Shown here piece by piece: positions 1 to 13,285 of a stretch of DNA of 64,000 nucleotides. Under the pieces are notes generated by a model. It was given only the letters and a program-made list of their open reading frames with translations. It ran no database searches and was not told where the DNA came from. Position 1 is the first letter of the stretch, and each line of letters begins with the position of its first letter. The DNA comes from Letharia columbiana. Taxonomy: Eukaryota; Ascomycota; Lecanoromycetes; Lecanorales; Parmeliaceae. The position numbers were made by a program, and so were the translations under genes. The stretch spans positions 558,001 to 622,000 of the forward strand of contig NW_023501047.1 in the NCBI RefSeq assembly GCF_014066305.1, given 5' to 3'.

Positions 1-130
1 GCACAAGGTTGCGACCTGCTTCGCCAGGAACCCTAGAGAAGACGTTCGTGAGCACAGCCCAACCAACCGATGAGAACCCTCCTTACGTGTTCTAAAAGAT
101 TTCGGAGTCAGTACTTCTCTTGTCGCATGG

Positions 131-1962
131 TTATAGAGTCAGGAGACATGTCTCAGGAGGCGGAAAAGGTCCCTGGCCCCCAAGATATGTTGAAAAGGGG
201 AATGATGGGTCGGAAAAGGTAACTCACTGCATGTCTCAATTGGGTGACACGTTTGTCATTGTAATTCAAGTCGTCAAAGGCGGAGAATTCAACATCTTTG
301 GCAACGATCCATCGCGTCGGAATCACTCCTTCATTGCCTTGAAGTCCCTCTGTCCAAATATTAACTTCCCTCTCTGGATCGAATGGTCCGGACATTTCCG
401 CCAGACCACAGTACTTTCCACCATATCTATGACTGCTTAAATGGTCAACGAAATTCTCTCCACCAAAGGAAACACACCATACCTATGGGTGATGGAAAAC
501 ATGAAAATGATCTTTTCCCCTGGCTTCCTGCTCTCCCAAGCATTTTGGAGCACTCTATTTGCACCCTTCGTTGATGACCAGACTTCGTGTTCCACCGAAG
601 CTCGCAGGTTATGGATATTGGTCGATTTCATGATGAACACTTTCGACTGCCATTCCGTCAGCTGATGGATGTCCACATGCAACAGCAACTGCGACCTACT
701 CCATAGGGAAGAGAGAGTGTTTCAGGATCAAGACTATAATTTTGGTACCTCAGATGAACGCGCAGCCCACTCCGTGCTCGGCGGTTCTCTTCGAATGGAA
801 GACCTTTGCGTGACCATACTGGTGGCTCTTTTGCCTCGATGGAGCTGACTTCATCCGTCTGAACAAGGCTATCTTTCCTGACGGCTTTAATATCATCTGG
901 TCCCAATACCTTCATATTTGCTGGTACCTGCGGTTTTGGAGCTTCCAGCTCTACGCCTACAGAACATTGTCGAGCCTGCGGGGCTTCTTTCAAGTCGGAG
1001 AGGGATCTTCGCCGTTGAATTAGAGTACAAAGTCTCGAGGGTTTGACAAGCTGTGGTGTGAAGGGTCGTTTCCACGGTCCAACCTGACCGAGAGCTAGCA
1101 ACTGGTACGACTCTTCATCAGGCGTTGAGCTGAGGACTAGATCCGCAAGAGGAGACCGAGTACGACAATTAGCACTCATAACGGACCGCTCTACTTTGAC
1201 AGATGGGTTCTGATCTCCCATCGCCGCCAAGGTCCTAGGCAAAACGGCAGATCTAGTCGAAGCAAGATGATCTCCTACAGCACCGAAGCTGCTCGTTGTT
1301 CTCCCGCTCGATGAGGAAGAAGACGAGGTGTATGCGTAAATGATGGATTTTCCGGTGATAGCTTCCCCAAGAATTAATGATGTTGGCGCGTTGCTACTCG
1401 GTACTTGGATCTTCCAGTGTTCGGAGTCAGTCGTTATTCTTCGAGATGGCAAAGGGGTGACAACACAAGGCATGTGAGTATGGTACTCTCGAAATATGCC
1501 TCTGGGTTCTCATTGGGGTACGGATTTGGAAGAAATTGCTCCGAAACGTAGACGTACCTGCAGTCCACTTTTGGATCGGCCGGTTGCCCTGCGACTGCTA
1601 CCCCATCTCAACGGCATAAGAGCCTGATCGCTTGGTACCTTTCTGATAGTGTTGATTGCCTCGTCTCCCGGCTCGACGATTGGCAGACCTTGCAGGAGTA
1701 TCTCCTCATCTTGCAGTGGATCACCCTTCTCGATGTACTTCGGCTTTCGAGAATCCTTTCGATAATCAAACGGCTCGACATCTGGAATCTTGTTGGCGGG
1801 AGTCCAGCCTGATGTGTGTTTTTGACGACGATATGGTCCGCAGCCCAATTTGGAGAGCCGCGCAGATGGAGTATCTCCTTGCTTGGAGTAATCCGAAGGT
1901 AGTATCGACCTATTGCATCTTGTAAGCTTCGGCAACGGAAGATATGCTAAAGACATAGGCAA
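131..1962 (-). CDS. YTH-domain protein (m6A RNA reader), N-terminus unresolved
   Basis: The C-terminal third reads as a YTH domain after removal of short introns. Its first half (about 695-437) contains VFIMKSTNIHNL and EVWSSTKGANRVLQNAW, and its second half (about 408-228) contains KYCGLAEMSGPFD, IWTEG and RWIVAKDV. YTH domains bind N6-methyladenosine in RNA through an aromatic cage; the tryptophans of VWSS, IWTEG and RWIV sit where cage and core tryptophans normally lie. Proposed introns are 1557-1486, 748-696, about 484-430 and 227-174, each keeping the frame open. The roughly 390 residues before YTH are low-complexity and show no other domain. The upstream start is not settled: more coding sequence could lie at 1963-2075, where a GTGAGT donor is seen. 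The budding-yeast relative Pho92/Mrb1 acts in meiotic mRNA regulation; that role here is only an inference. The gene is divergent from HOP1. Confidence 0.82.
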
Positions 1963-2828
1963 TCTCCCCGTCTATTGGCGAATCACATCGTGAAAGTCCA
2001 AAGTGTACGGCATTCGCGGAAAGCTATGATAACAGCTGCAAGTACTAGGAGGGGTCATGAGACACTACTCACATCGTGGACAAGTGAATGCTTGGTTCTG
2101 TGATATTGCACAACGGCTGATGGTTGTGTGGGGCCCTTGAAGATATGTGTTGAGCCAGGTCAAAGTATGGGTCCCTTAAAAGACTGTCGACAACTTGAAC
2201 CACGTATGCAAAGACAGGCCTCGATGGCGGCAAGAGTCAAACAAGAGGCGTAAGTCGAAGAGAAATGTGGACGAGAAGGATTTGGGAAAGAAGGAGGTGG
2301 TGAAGGTAGTTGATTTAGTCGAGGTCTAGTGACAATCTACATAGAGATCGTTCGTGGCTTGGCATTCAAGGACAGACTCTACAACACACACTGATAATCG
2401 AGACGGATTTTTTGATTTTTGAGGTCAATCTCTCTCTTCGATAACACAGTCCAAAATCATGATCCCTGGCGTCCAAGATTGGTCCATAAGCGTGGTCGAA
2501 GTTATCCCTATTTTCAGGCGCTAGTAGTCTTAGGCGCTGTCCTCCATTTCCTCCATCTCGACTCTTGCCATCTCGAAACTCCCCATGACAACTGCATTAT
2601 ACCACAGAAACGGAACAACGAATTGGCAAGGCCAGTGTGAGTTCACAGTTCCAAAGCTTCCCCAGATAATACAGTCACTGTTCAATAAAACGTACTCACG
2701 GGACTCGGTAACTCTGGTGCTTTGGTGTTGGCCTCCGTTGCTGATCGATGAGTTGAATATACACTTCCTGCTACCAAACACCCGTCATCTCCAACCACCA
2801 ACCCCTAAAACTGCTCGGCTCCTTAAAT
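1963..2828. promoter_or_regulatory. Intergenic region between divergent YTH gene and HOP1
   Basis: About 0.87 kb between two divergently read genes. It must hold both promoters and probably the first non-coding or short coding exon of the YTH gene: on the minus strand a GTGAGT donor near 2074 is followed by candidate acceptors near 2040-2030. Short open frames here show no recognisable protein. Confidence 0.45.
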
Positions 2829-5162
2829 ATGGTTCAAAACAAAAAGACTGTTCAACGTGGGGATCAGGAAGGCACTTCACTCGTCACACCAGAAGCCATC
2901 TCGCTTCACGTGGAAGATCAGGCCGTCAAAGAAAAGCAAAGCTATGCCATGGTAACAGGACTTCTTCAAGTTTTGGTACACATGCGGAGTCCCGGCATCA
3001 AAAGACCTCCCGCTAACCTCTTCATGCGACATTAAGCTAGCCAGCATTGCGTACCAACGGTACATCATGTGACTCATTGGCTGTCGCGGCCCGTGAGCTG
3101 ACTCCATTCACAGGAATCTCTTCCCCAAATCGTGTTTCGAGATGCGATCACCCTCATTGATCCGCACAGAAGTCCGTCGCTCTTACAAGCAGGCCCACGC
3201 TCGCTCAAACACAACCAGCAGCGATAATGAAATGACACATTTAGCAACTGCACTGGCACAACGAGATCAACCTCTCGTAGTCTTAGCTCCAGGCCAGACA
3301 GATGGCGTTGACACACTGCTAGCTTGGCTGGTACGTGAGCATCAAATCTCAGATGCTTGGGAACTTGCTGATTTTCCTTGCACAGGATGAGATATCCAAG
3401 GGTCTACTCGAACGCTCTTTGGATGGCGTTCAGTTCAGCATATGTGCGGACAAATCGAGACCTTCCGAAATCCTGGAGCTGTACACATTCTCTTTCCAAT
3501 ACCGTGATGGGAAGGACGGTGAACGACGGCTTATGGGGTTGACGGCTCCGGGTGGTGGCAGCGGCTTGATTACCATTCGAAGCGTTAGATCTGGCATGGT
3601 CAATGTGATCGACCAATTCAAAAATTATCAGCAGCAGCTCCCCGCACTTCCCAGTAAGTTGTCTCGGGGAAAGTGCCGTGATCATCTGTACTAATGAAAC
3701 CTGTGAAGAGGAACGATACTTGATGTGTCACCTCTTTCATTCACCCTATGCTCCTCGGCACCATCGACCACCGGGGTTCCATACCTGTACAGACACCAAC
3801 ATGGCTGTCATCGAGAATGGTTTATGGTATATGAAGCAGCGAAGCTTCGGGTCAATAGACTCGGGCATTCATCGGTACAATTCCTCGAGCATCTGATTCC
3901 TTGAAGTCTCACTGATTGGCTTAGCATGCGCCTGGAAATAGGTTTCATGGCTCGCACCGATGCCGCGCAAGAGCCCAACCATCGGCCAGTGCTTTCCCAG
4001 AGTATGGAGTACACAAGGACTGTGTCAAGGACCCTCAAGCCCGATCTCGAAAGGCGCTTTACAGATCAGGCCGCTCCGCCAGTGGGCACCTGGATGGAAA
4101 AGCGTCCTAGAGGCATCAGACAAGCAGATGAGCAGGGAGATTCAATTAGGCTGGAATTCTCGCAAGGTGGTACTGGAGATTCAGATAGATCGACGAGGGC
4201 AATAAGACAGACCATTAGCCCAGGACCTCCTAGCAAGGACTCGGGAGAAAGCGTTAAGGTGAGCACGAACCCTAAATTATTTGGGGATTATTCCTGGCTA
4301 ATGTCACATTTAACAGATATACGATACGTTGAGGGGTGATAGTCTTCTGCCGACCCAAGTTATGGAAGCCCGTGACTCGCCAACACGACTTACATGGAAT
4401 TGGAAGCTGCGGGCAGGAAAAGAACTGGAGATGTGCGTAAAGAGAGACAACCAACAGTGGGTTGCTGATCGAGTCGTTCGCTGCGAATGCTCTTGCGATC
4501 TGGAAGAAGTGCCTATGGTACTTCTTGACCCAGCGACAGCCATTACTTGCCATGCTAACATCAAGTCATTTAGCTCCAATGCATTTGCTGCCAAAAGTTG
4601 CAGCATTATCACTGCTATGGGTTTGCTTTAGAGACGCACGTACACGAGCATCATTGCTATCAATGTCTTCTTGAAGATACGCATGGACCGGTTTTGGGAG
4701 ACATGAAGAGAATCGCCATTTTCAGGCGAGCACTATGGATCCTGTACGAAAAAACCCCCTCGTCACCCGCAGAATTCGCTCAAAAGCTGCGTTAGTGATG
4801 CCTAAAGCTTGGACTGGGCAGAATGCTAAAACACTGCAGGTTTCGATGGAAAGACGACACAGGGGTTGATCAAGCGATTGGATGAAGGCGGTTACCTGGC
4901 TTCTGGAAGGACGCGATTATCTCCAGTGACCGCCCCTGAGCAGTTAATGTTCAGGAGACAACTCTACTGTGATCCTCTCACGAGCATCAGTGGTTTCGTA
5001 AGTACCTCCCCGGGCTCCGGCTGTCGCTGCCATCCCAAGAAGCATCGCAAGCGCTCACCGTTTTAGTATGAGCCTCGAGACAATACCGTACCTGCGAATA
5101 CAGAGACCGACGATGAGGACCCTCGGTGCAAACGTATAAAGACCGGACGTCACGAGAAGTAG
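2829..5162 (+). CDS. HOP1: HOP1-like meiotic axis protein (HORMA + PHD-type zinc finger)
   Basis: Spliced translation gives an N-terminal HORMA domain: QSYAMLASIAYQRNLFPKSC, then ISKGLLERSLDGVQ, ELYTFSFQYRDG, and ERYLMCHLF with RPPGFHTCTD. Further on is a Cys/His finger of the PHD class (CECSC, then CICC, QHYHCYGF, HHCYQCLL) and a winged-helix-like tail. HOP1 coats meiotic chromosome axes, recruits the Mek1 kinase branch and biases repair to the homologue. HORMA plus PHD-type finger is the expected fungal HOP1 architecture. Introns I can place are 2952-3036, 3060-3113, 3331-3385, 3654 to about 3708, about 3888-3925, about 4260-4316, about 4517-4572, about 4794-4840 and about 4999-5066; all keep the frame. 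The start at 2829 is the first ATG leading into HORMA. Expression is presumably meiosis-specific, but no element for this was identified. Confidence 0.92.
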
Positions 5163-6660
5163 GAGGACTCTGTGTACAGTTGCCTAGCTGAGCTGGACTT
5201 ATTTACGCTTGGTTTGCTGATGCTTCAATGGCTATCCCAATATCTGGCTGTTGCATTACCTTGATGTACAAGCGCTGAGGCCGCCTTTACCTTTTACACC
5301 ATATGGAAGCATGACACATTTTAAGAGCATTTCTTATGATCCACAGTAGCGTTCGAGCCATCACTGACGCTTTCTTCCTTCCCAGAGGCATGCAGAAGTA
5401 TGTCGCACATGAACATGACTCGGTCGAGATGTCCATGCTTCAGATGTTCTTGAGTTAAGAATCAAGGCGCTAGCTGACCTGTCAATCATGTGCTGCAGGA
5501 GTAACCTGGCGGCTTTACCCACATATTCCACAGCTATACATTGCACTCGCTGATCCCCTATCTCGTGACGCAGGCTTTGGCCAGGTGGTGGCGATTCCAA
5601 GAGTTGAGTTTTGTATTAACTATCGGGTGTGTGCCGAGGTTTCAGTTCGTTTCCACTTGAGCGCCTCGTGGCTGTTGTTTCCAATTCCCATTTCGATGGA
5701 CGGTCATGTGAATGATGTGTGCCGAAAAGTGTATGATGTTCGTCGACAAGCATGTGAATACCCCTTTTCTCGCGCTTCAGGTTCTTGTGTGGCGAGCCCA
5801 CGTGGCGTTACTTTAGTTCAGGAACTGCCTTTGTGGCAAGCGTCTTATTCTTATTCTTCTCCTTCTCCAACTCTGCCCACGCAGCCTTACCACTGCTCAT
5901 AATCCCAAGGTCAAGACAGGTAGCCTTTGGATCTACGAGCTTCACTTTCTCGCGGACTTTTATTGAGTAAAGGGGGGAATGAGAAGTCGGTATCAGGATT
6001 GCGACTAGACTCAACTCAGACGACCAATAGCATGAGTTGCGCCTAGCTCCGAGCGGGATCCTCGGCTCAACGACGCCATTCTCAATTTCTCCCCACTGCA
6101 AGTCTCCGTCTCCGTTTCGGCCTCCGTATCCAAAAGGCTCAAAGCCAAATATGGTGTGTGCCTCGTGGGCCGTGGGCTAGAGTCTAGAGAGTAAAGTAAG
6201 GAGTGCTACCTTACCCTCTACTTTCTAGCCTCCTTTGGCCCCCATGTCCGTCCACGAAATTTCAGGCATGGCAGGGATGGCAGGGATGCGCTCTCACACC
6301 ATGTTGCTTGTGTGTGTGGAGAGGGAGGTGTGCAAAGCTCCGCCTTAAGCCCGCAGCTGCCATTCTTCTTCATCTGTTTCTCCAGCATCAAGTCTCTGGT
6401 TTACCATACTGGCAATAGACACTGGCGTACACGGATACGTGAGACCTCCTTACCATCAGGGAAACGCGGAGATACTGATCCACTCAAGATTGGACGAACA
6501 AGCGTCAGTGACGCCAAGTTCACAGAGCCACAATTAAAGAATGCTGTTGTGTGCGATCGAAACGAGCTTCTTACATATGACTTGCGCCTCCACTTAACCC
6601 AGAAACTCCTACTTCCATCCCATCAACTCTTGAGCTGTGGCCGTCGACGATTCCACCGCA
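5163..6660. other. Gene-free region, HOP1 3' flank and upstream of the disordered-protein gene
   Basis: About 1.5 kb without a convincing gene. Open frames up to about 105 codons occur on both strands, but none has a recognisable motif or a plausible spliced continuation. The last few hundred bases are pyrimidine-rich stretches suited to a promoter and 5' leader for the gene starting at 6661. Confidence 0.5.
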
Positions 6661-9090
6661 ATGGCTCGTTCTTTCAAGATCTCCTTTCCCCTACCTCGAA
6701 GGCCGAGTGCCTCTCCTCATGCGACACCTGGTTCACAGTACTCAAACCAAAGCAACATCGATGACTCTCCTCTATCTCATCCAGGTGCCAAGGCCGAGAA
6801 AGTGCTGGGATCCTTAGAATCGGACGGTCCTATATTGAAAAAGAAGCAGTCGAAAAAAGGGAAGAAGCAGTTGCGAAAATACCCCAGCTTCATGAGCGTG
6901 ACCCTGTCTGACGTCGATGCCGAATCTGTCAAGACTCCGGATGAATTTCCGTTTCCAGGCATGTACACCCCAATAAGTGAATTGGTGTCCCAGCCGACAC
7001 AAAACAATGGCGGGCAAGGATCCTCACCCTTGCTTGGGGAGCACTATATGTTTGGGTCTACAAATGGGGGTACTCTCAGCAACGCCTCTAGCCCGCGAGC
7101 CCGCCGCGCCGATTCATCCCCAACCTTGCGGTCTCACTATGATCCAAAAAAGTCACCGCTGTCGATCTCACAACAAACATCTGCCTCTTCGGCGCGAGAT
7201 ATGGCGTTGAGGAAAGGCTTCCCGCCAATCTCTAGTCCACTGAGCCTCACTATGGTAGAGGCAGTCGTATCTAACGAACCTGATGGACTACATTCGCGCA
7301 ATATATCTACGGACACTAAAGTCTCCGAGAGCTCCAAATTATCTGGAAACTCAGTCAAGAGGATCAATAGTATTCCAAGGAGAAGACCATCGGTCATGGA
7401 CCCGCCAACGCTACATCCAAATGCCAATCGAGCTTTTCATGCAGTCTCTCCGCCGCCAGCTCTAATAAAAGCAGCATTACCGAAGCCTCTGGGTCCACAG
7501 AGCCAACAAAAAATGTTGTTCAGCCGGCCAAGGTGGTGGGCAAAGGTAAAGACACAAATGCCCCCGCCCATTCCCATCGAAGACCAGCAGCGCCAGGAAG
7601 ACTTTGATGATGATATACCATTCATCAAACTCAATGTGAAGAAGCCAAATGCGAAGCCAAAAGCAGGTATGCGGAACTGGTTTGATGGGTTGGAGGACGA
7701 AAGAGCTTCATCGGGCGGCCGTCGAGATACTGAGGCTTCGGAATATCGGATACCCGAGCCATACAATCCTCCCCTCAGTATACAGGAGATCATGACACAA
7801 GGAGCCCAGTCTCCCCAGATCCTACGGAGGAAAAGCTCTTACAGCAACAAGGGTGAACCAACTACACTCTTAGATCAAAGAATGAGCTTTCGGTTCAATT
7901 CTCCTCCTATACGCAGTCTTTATAGTGGGTCGTCATCACAAGCTCCAGAGGAGATGAGCACTCCCGGAAGCACGCCCGGAAGTCCCGATGCTACGAGTAT
8001 ACAACCAACGATCAGCAGCAAAGGACCACCCCCGGGGATGGATCTAAAATTGGTCAGTTTCCTTGAGCTCTCATCCTCCGAAGACGAAACGGAAAGCCGT
8101 TCCGACGAACCTTGTCGACGCCATCGCATTCGAGCAAGCATTGAAAAGGCTACCTACAATAATGAAGTCTCGGTCGGTAACGCGCAACGGGCTCAGCCCG
8201 TCAGGCCACGGTCAGTAATTAACGGACGCACCAGACCTCTTTCGAGAAGATTCAACAGCTCAGAAAAGGTACCGCCCGTACCAAAGATACCAGACAAGCC
8301 GAGGCTCAGTCAAAGAGCTTCTTCAGTGCGATGGCGCGAGATGATGGAAGACAACGCAGGAAGTACCGAAAGCACTGTCGACAGCGGGGAGAGTTCTCTT
8401 TGTGGTAGTATGGATGCACGAAGAGCAAGAACAAGAGTAGAGCAGACTATCCGCAGGAGCAAATTCATGAAGGTCACGTCGGAAGAAGAAAAGCTACTAG
8501 AGGCCATGCGAGATAAGAGAGCTAGCATCCGCCAGGACGACTTTGACAAAGGATTCAAAACGGCTATGCAGCTTCAGGACATCGTGGCAAGGCCAAATAC
8601 TGCAGGTGCGGATGGACGAGCTTCCCGATCCTCGAACTACGAATCTAGGTCTTCGACATCGCATCCACCACAAGAATATGCAAATCAAATGAGCAGAGCA
8701 AATCCCCGTTTTTCTGCCTCCGCGGAGGATCTTAGAATCCAAGACGCCTATCCCTTTCCCGAGGTACCGTTGAATCGAAAAGGCTCCGCTGGATTTATTT
8801 CACCAGGTAAACCATCCCCCAGTTTGAGTTTCAGCCCCTCGGACATCTTACCTGAGACACCGGCGAGTCATAACTCACCTATTACACCGCCTCCTGGGCA
8901 CGGCGCGTTGAGCGCTTATGGTCGTAGCCTGACGCTGTCTCCACCGCGAGGGATTACAACGATGAACAAGATCAGTCATGAGAGGAAGAGAACTGGAAGT
9001 AGTAGTGTGGTGGACCTTGATGGGGTGGAACAGCAGGCTCAGGTCATGGATGAAGATGGGCTGTCTTGGGTGGTGATGGATAGATGGTAG
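6661..9090 (+). CDS. Large disordered conserved-type fungal protein, function unknown
   Basis: A single uninterrupted open frame. I choose the ATG at 6661 (MARSFKISFPLPRRPSASP, 809 residues) over the in-frame ATG at 6637 because the sequence from that point reads as a typical basic/Ser-Pro fungal N-terminus. The protein is rich in Ser, Pro and Arg with scattered SP/TP sites and acidic patches, so it is probably largely disordered and a phosphorylation target. The most ordered-looking part is near residues 610-650, a charged helix around EEEKLLEAMRDKRASIRQ. The C-terminal end is short and hydrophobic (LSWVVMDRW). I recognise no catalytic or binding domain and assign no function. Absence of introns over 2.4 kb is unusual compared with its intron-rich neighbours. 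Confidence 0.85.
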   Translation: MARSFKISFPLPRRPSASPHATPGSQYSNQSNIDDSPLSHPGAKAEKVLGSLESDGPILKKKQSKKGKKQLRKYPSFMSVTLSDVDAESVKTPDEFPFPGMYTPISELVSQPTQNNGGQGSSPLLGEHYMFGSTNGGTLSNASSPRARRADSSPTLRSHYDPKKSPLSISQQTSASSARDMALRKGFPPISSPLSLTMVEAVVSNEPDGLHSRNISTDTKVSESSKLSGNSVKRINSIPRRRPSVMDPPTLHPNANRAFHAVSPPPALIKAALPKPLGPQSQQKMLFSRPRWWAKVKTQMPPPIPIEDQQRQEDFDDDIPFIKLNVKKPNAKPKAGMRNWFDGLEDERASSGGRRDTEASEYRIPEPYNPPLSIQEIMTQGAQSPQILRRKSSYSNKGEPTTLLDQRMSFRFNSPPIRSLYSGSSSQAPEEMSTPGSTPGSPDATSIQPTISSKGPPPGMDLKLVSFLELSSSEDETESRSDEPCRRHRIRASIEKATYNNEVSVGNAQRAQPVRPRSVINGRTRPLSRRFNSSEKVPPVPKIPDKPRLSQRASSVRWREMMEDNAGSTESTVDSGESSLCGSMDARRARTRVEQTIRRSKFMKVTSEEEKLLEAMRDKRASIRQDDFDKGFKTAMQLQDIVARPNTAGADGRASRSSNYESRSSTSHPPQEYANQMSRANPRFSASAEDLRIQDAYPFPEVPLNRKGSAGFISPGKPSPSLSFSPSDILPETPASHNSPITPPPGHGALSAYGRSLTLSPPRGITTMNKISHERKRTGSSSVVDLDGVEQQAQVMDEDGLSWVVMDRW

Positions 9091-10270
<1,180 letters not shown>

Positions 10271-10876
10271 AGAAGGACACAATAAGTTCTCAGGCTGCTT
10301 TAAGTGTCGCGCAGAAGGGCGGATCAGTCAGCCCGAGGGCAGAGCTGACGGTCTCGGGAGATCTTTGACCAAGGGTTCAGCATGACTGCGCAGAGACGAA
10401 TGCCTGACAGATGGGCCCCTGGGCGTGTTCTACAATGCTTCGGTTGCAAGCGAGGCGTTTTGGAGGCATCATTTGGAGCAAGACATATACTATAGACGAA
10501 GAGACCATGTCTCCATTGTCTGTATGATGGACTAATTCTCCAATTTTCTACCCCGTACTCTACCTGTGACATACTCTCGGAGCCCCTCGAGCATATTGAC
10601 TTGTCTTCAGCACTGCCATCTTTGAGGATTTGAGGCATTGCGCGACCCTCCTCACATGAAGTCGATTCAAGCAGAGAATGTTTGAGTCAATATGGATGGC
10701 GGAGCAGGCCGGGAGATATTCAGAAAAGTGAAAACTGCTCGGCGCTTCGAGAATTTGTCGTCGGCCTGCTGCGCCACCGAGCCGCCCTCAGAGCCCCATG
10801 AGAATAAAGACTTGCGCTTTCTCCACACTCTACAACATAGAACCCAGCATACCAAACCCTTTACGATTTACGAATC
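10271..10876. other. Intergenic spacer upstream of calcipressin gene
   Basis: About 0.6 kb with only short open frames lacking recognisable motifs. It holds the phosphatase 3' end and the calcipressin promoter and leader. Confidence 0.5.
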
Positions 10877-11817
10877 ATGAATTCTCCCCGCGCTTCTCCA
10901 ACTATGCCTGCTCAAGACAAATCTCCGCCTGCCTCTCCATCAGAAAGCCCGACATCCACATCCATATCAAATGGCACCCAAACGCCACTCTCCCTTGACC
11001 TTTCCGCTCTTCCTCCATTGATTACACCCTCGCCGCCGTCAAATACACTCCTTATAACGGTATGCTTTGCCCTCCGAATCAGCCCTTGCAAGCCCAGCTA
11101 ACCTTGTCCCAGAATCTCAACTCCCTCGCAACATTCCTCCCCCAAAACCTGCAGCACATTCACACCCTCCTGAGCACGCCCACGCCCCTCAACTCCTTCT
11201 CCCCCCTCCGCTCCTTCCGCCGGATCATAGTGTCCTACCCTACCGTTGAAGCCGCGATTGAGATTCGGCAACTGCTCGACGGATCGCCACTGAGTGAGAA
11301 TGACAGGGTACGCATATACTTTGGAGAACCGACACCTATACTGGGCGATGGAGGGGAGGATCAGCACCTCAAAGCGCCGAGTTTGGGGAAGTTACTGTTC
11401 ATCAGTCCGCCGCCGAGTCCGCCTGCCGGATGGGAAATCAGAGAAGAGGAACCGCCGAACAAAGATGTTCATGCTGAGGATCTACAACGAGCGCTGGCGG
11501 GGCTGGGTAATCATGGGAAGGAGAGGAGGGCGAGTGCGGATGATGCGGGGAGTCCAATGAGCGAGGATGAAAAGGAGGAGTTACAGGGAAATCGGAAAAG
11601 GAGTGGGACGGGGAGCATGATGGTTTACCATCCGAAGCACCATGGGGATAACGAGAGTTTACCTGCGGTGATGGTGATAGACACTACTGCCGGTGCAGAG
11701 GAGGAAGGTCAGGAAAGCCCCGGGAGCTCGAGTCCTGTGGATGGACGGGGCCAGGGAGGAGGACGGATACTAACGCATACAGCGAGGCCGCCTGTGGAAT
11801 TGATGGAAGACACTTGA
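10877..11817 (+). CDS. Calcipressin (RCAN family), calcineurin regulator
   Basis: One intron (11060-11112, branch gctaac) joins two exons. The protein has a Ser/Pro-rich N-terminus, then an RRM-like segment (FRRIIVSYPTVEAAIEIRQL, RVRIYFGEPTPI), the family signature LGKLLFISPPPSPPAGWE with the serine-proline FLISPP-type motif, and a C-terminal acidic tail with PAVMVIDTT, which resembles a calcineurin-docking PxIxIT motif. Calcipressins bind calcineurin in the cytosol and modulate Ca2+ signalling; phosphorylation at the SP motif is known to change their effect. Length, about 295 residues, is normal for filamentous fungi. The ATG at 10877 is the first in frame after upstream stops. Confidence 0.95.
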
Positions 11818-13285
11818 AGTCTTGAGGCAACGCAGTTCGACATTTGATGGGATCAGCAGCGTGGCGTCCAGGATGGTCAGCGAAGCACGCAAAGTGCCGA
11901 ATATCAATCTCTATTTTTCTTGGTTTCAAGAGCTTCCACTACAGACCGTGTCGCCTTGTGTCGGTCAAACCCTTCGATTTCTTTCATGCCAGTATCCTCT
12001 CGGACAAACGCTTCTTGTCTATGCTTCTGCCCTGTCCTTTTCTCGTCTTACGGGGAGGCTTCTGCTTACGTCTCAAAGATTCGTCATCAGATTTTGATGC
12101 TGGACCATCGAGAGTGGTCGAAACTGTCTCTTGTGGCACGGAAGTTTACCGAGTTTCTTCCCTTTATACGGATATTCTGTCTAATATTAGATCCGAAGAT
12201 TTGAGAAATACTCCCTATGATAATGCTGATGAGCAGCTTCAGAGGATCTCGCCCATCCATCAACCAAGGGTCCTCTACGGATTCACACCTCACCGAATGA
12301 AGAACCTGGGAAACATCGCCTAGTATCTAATGCCATGGCTGGGGGCCCTTTCTCTTCATTGTGGTTTTTCTACAGACCGATGATGTTCGTAGCATCAAGG
12401 CTGCCATTCAGGAAGGGATAGGTGTCTGTGGACTGGTCTGAGCAGGTGCTTCTCTGCCAATACTGGCTGAGATGGACTGGGACAAAGAGAAGGAAAGGCC
12501 ATTGGGTGAAGAGAGAGGGCAAAAGAGGTGTTGGGGAAAGATGTCTTCGAGAAGGACCGACGCGAGGCTTTCTTTCAAGGGATTCGAAGTGACTTTACCA
12601 AGTGCTGAGTAAGAAAGGAGAGACCTGGACAACAGCCGGGGACGATGCGTCAGATATGCGCTAATATATGCAAGCACAGCCTTGCCTTTAGCAGGGATGG
12701 GATGCTACTGATTAGCTGTTGAAGGCTCCATGATGCGGGTAGGGAAGGCGAAGGCACAGCTGGCGAGGCTGGGGAATGATTGGCTTCAGAGCAGGCAGCA
12801 GCCTCGATTGAATTATACTGTAGTGTTATTATGATGAAGCTGAGAGATGATTTGTTATGGACACGGCGCTTTGACGCAGAATGAAGTTCCCGGCGGCTGT
12901 GCAAAGGGGGCAACCAAAGAGATACCCTGAGAACATTCTCAGCCTCCGGCATCGATTAAAAGGCTTGAAGAGCCCTCGGTAAGAAATTCGTATCAGAAAT
13001 GGCGATCCAAACTCCATCTTTTCGTAAAGAGGCAAACCTCTCGCCACCCCAGCTCCTGGCCCGAAATAGCCGAGAGTGGCGATAGAATATAAAGCTGAAT
13101 GCCGGTCCCTGTGTCCAGCCCAGCTTCACCTCTGGCGTGTGTAATCATGTATCGTGACCTTTTTCCTGGTCCTCGCTTTTCTTTGCACGCCTTCAAGCAT
13201 GGTGCAAGGTGCGTCCGCTGACTTCGACCGACCAACATCATCTCTTACTGTTTTTCCTTCGGAAAGAAAGCAACTGTCGTCTCCA
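11818..13285. other. Gene-free region between convergent genes
   Basis: About 1.5 kb between the ends of the calcipressin gene and the zinc-finger-like gene on the opposite strand. Open frames of 60-160 codons on both strands lack motifs, and I could not splice them into a recognisable protein. A non-coding RNA or a fast-evolving small gene cannot be excluded. Confidence 0.45.

Noticed and set aside
11818..13285. Several 60-160 codon open frames between the calcipressin and zinc-finger-like genes
   Set aside because: No motif, no conserved-looking stretch and no splice pattern that extends them; random frames of this size are common here.
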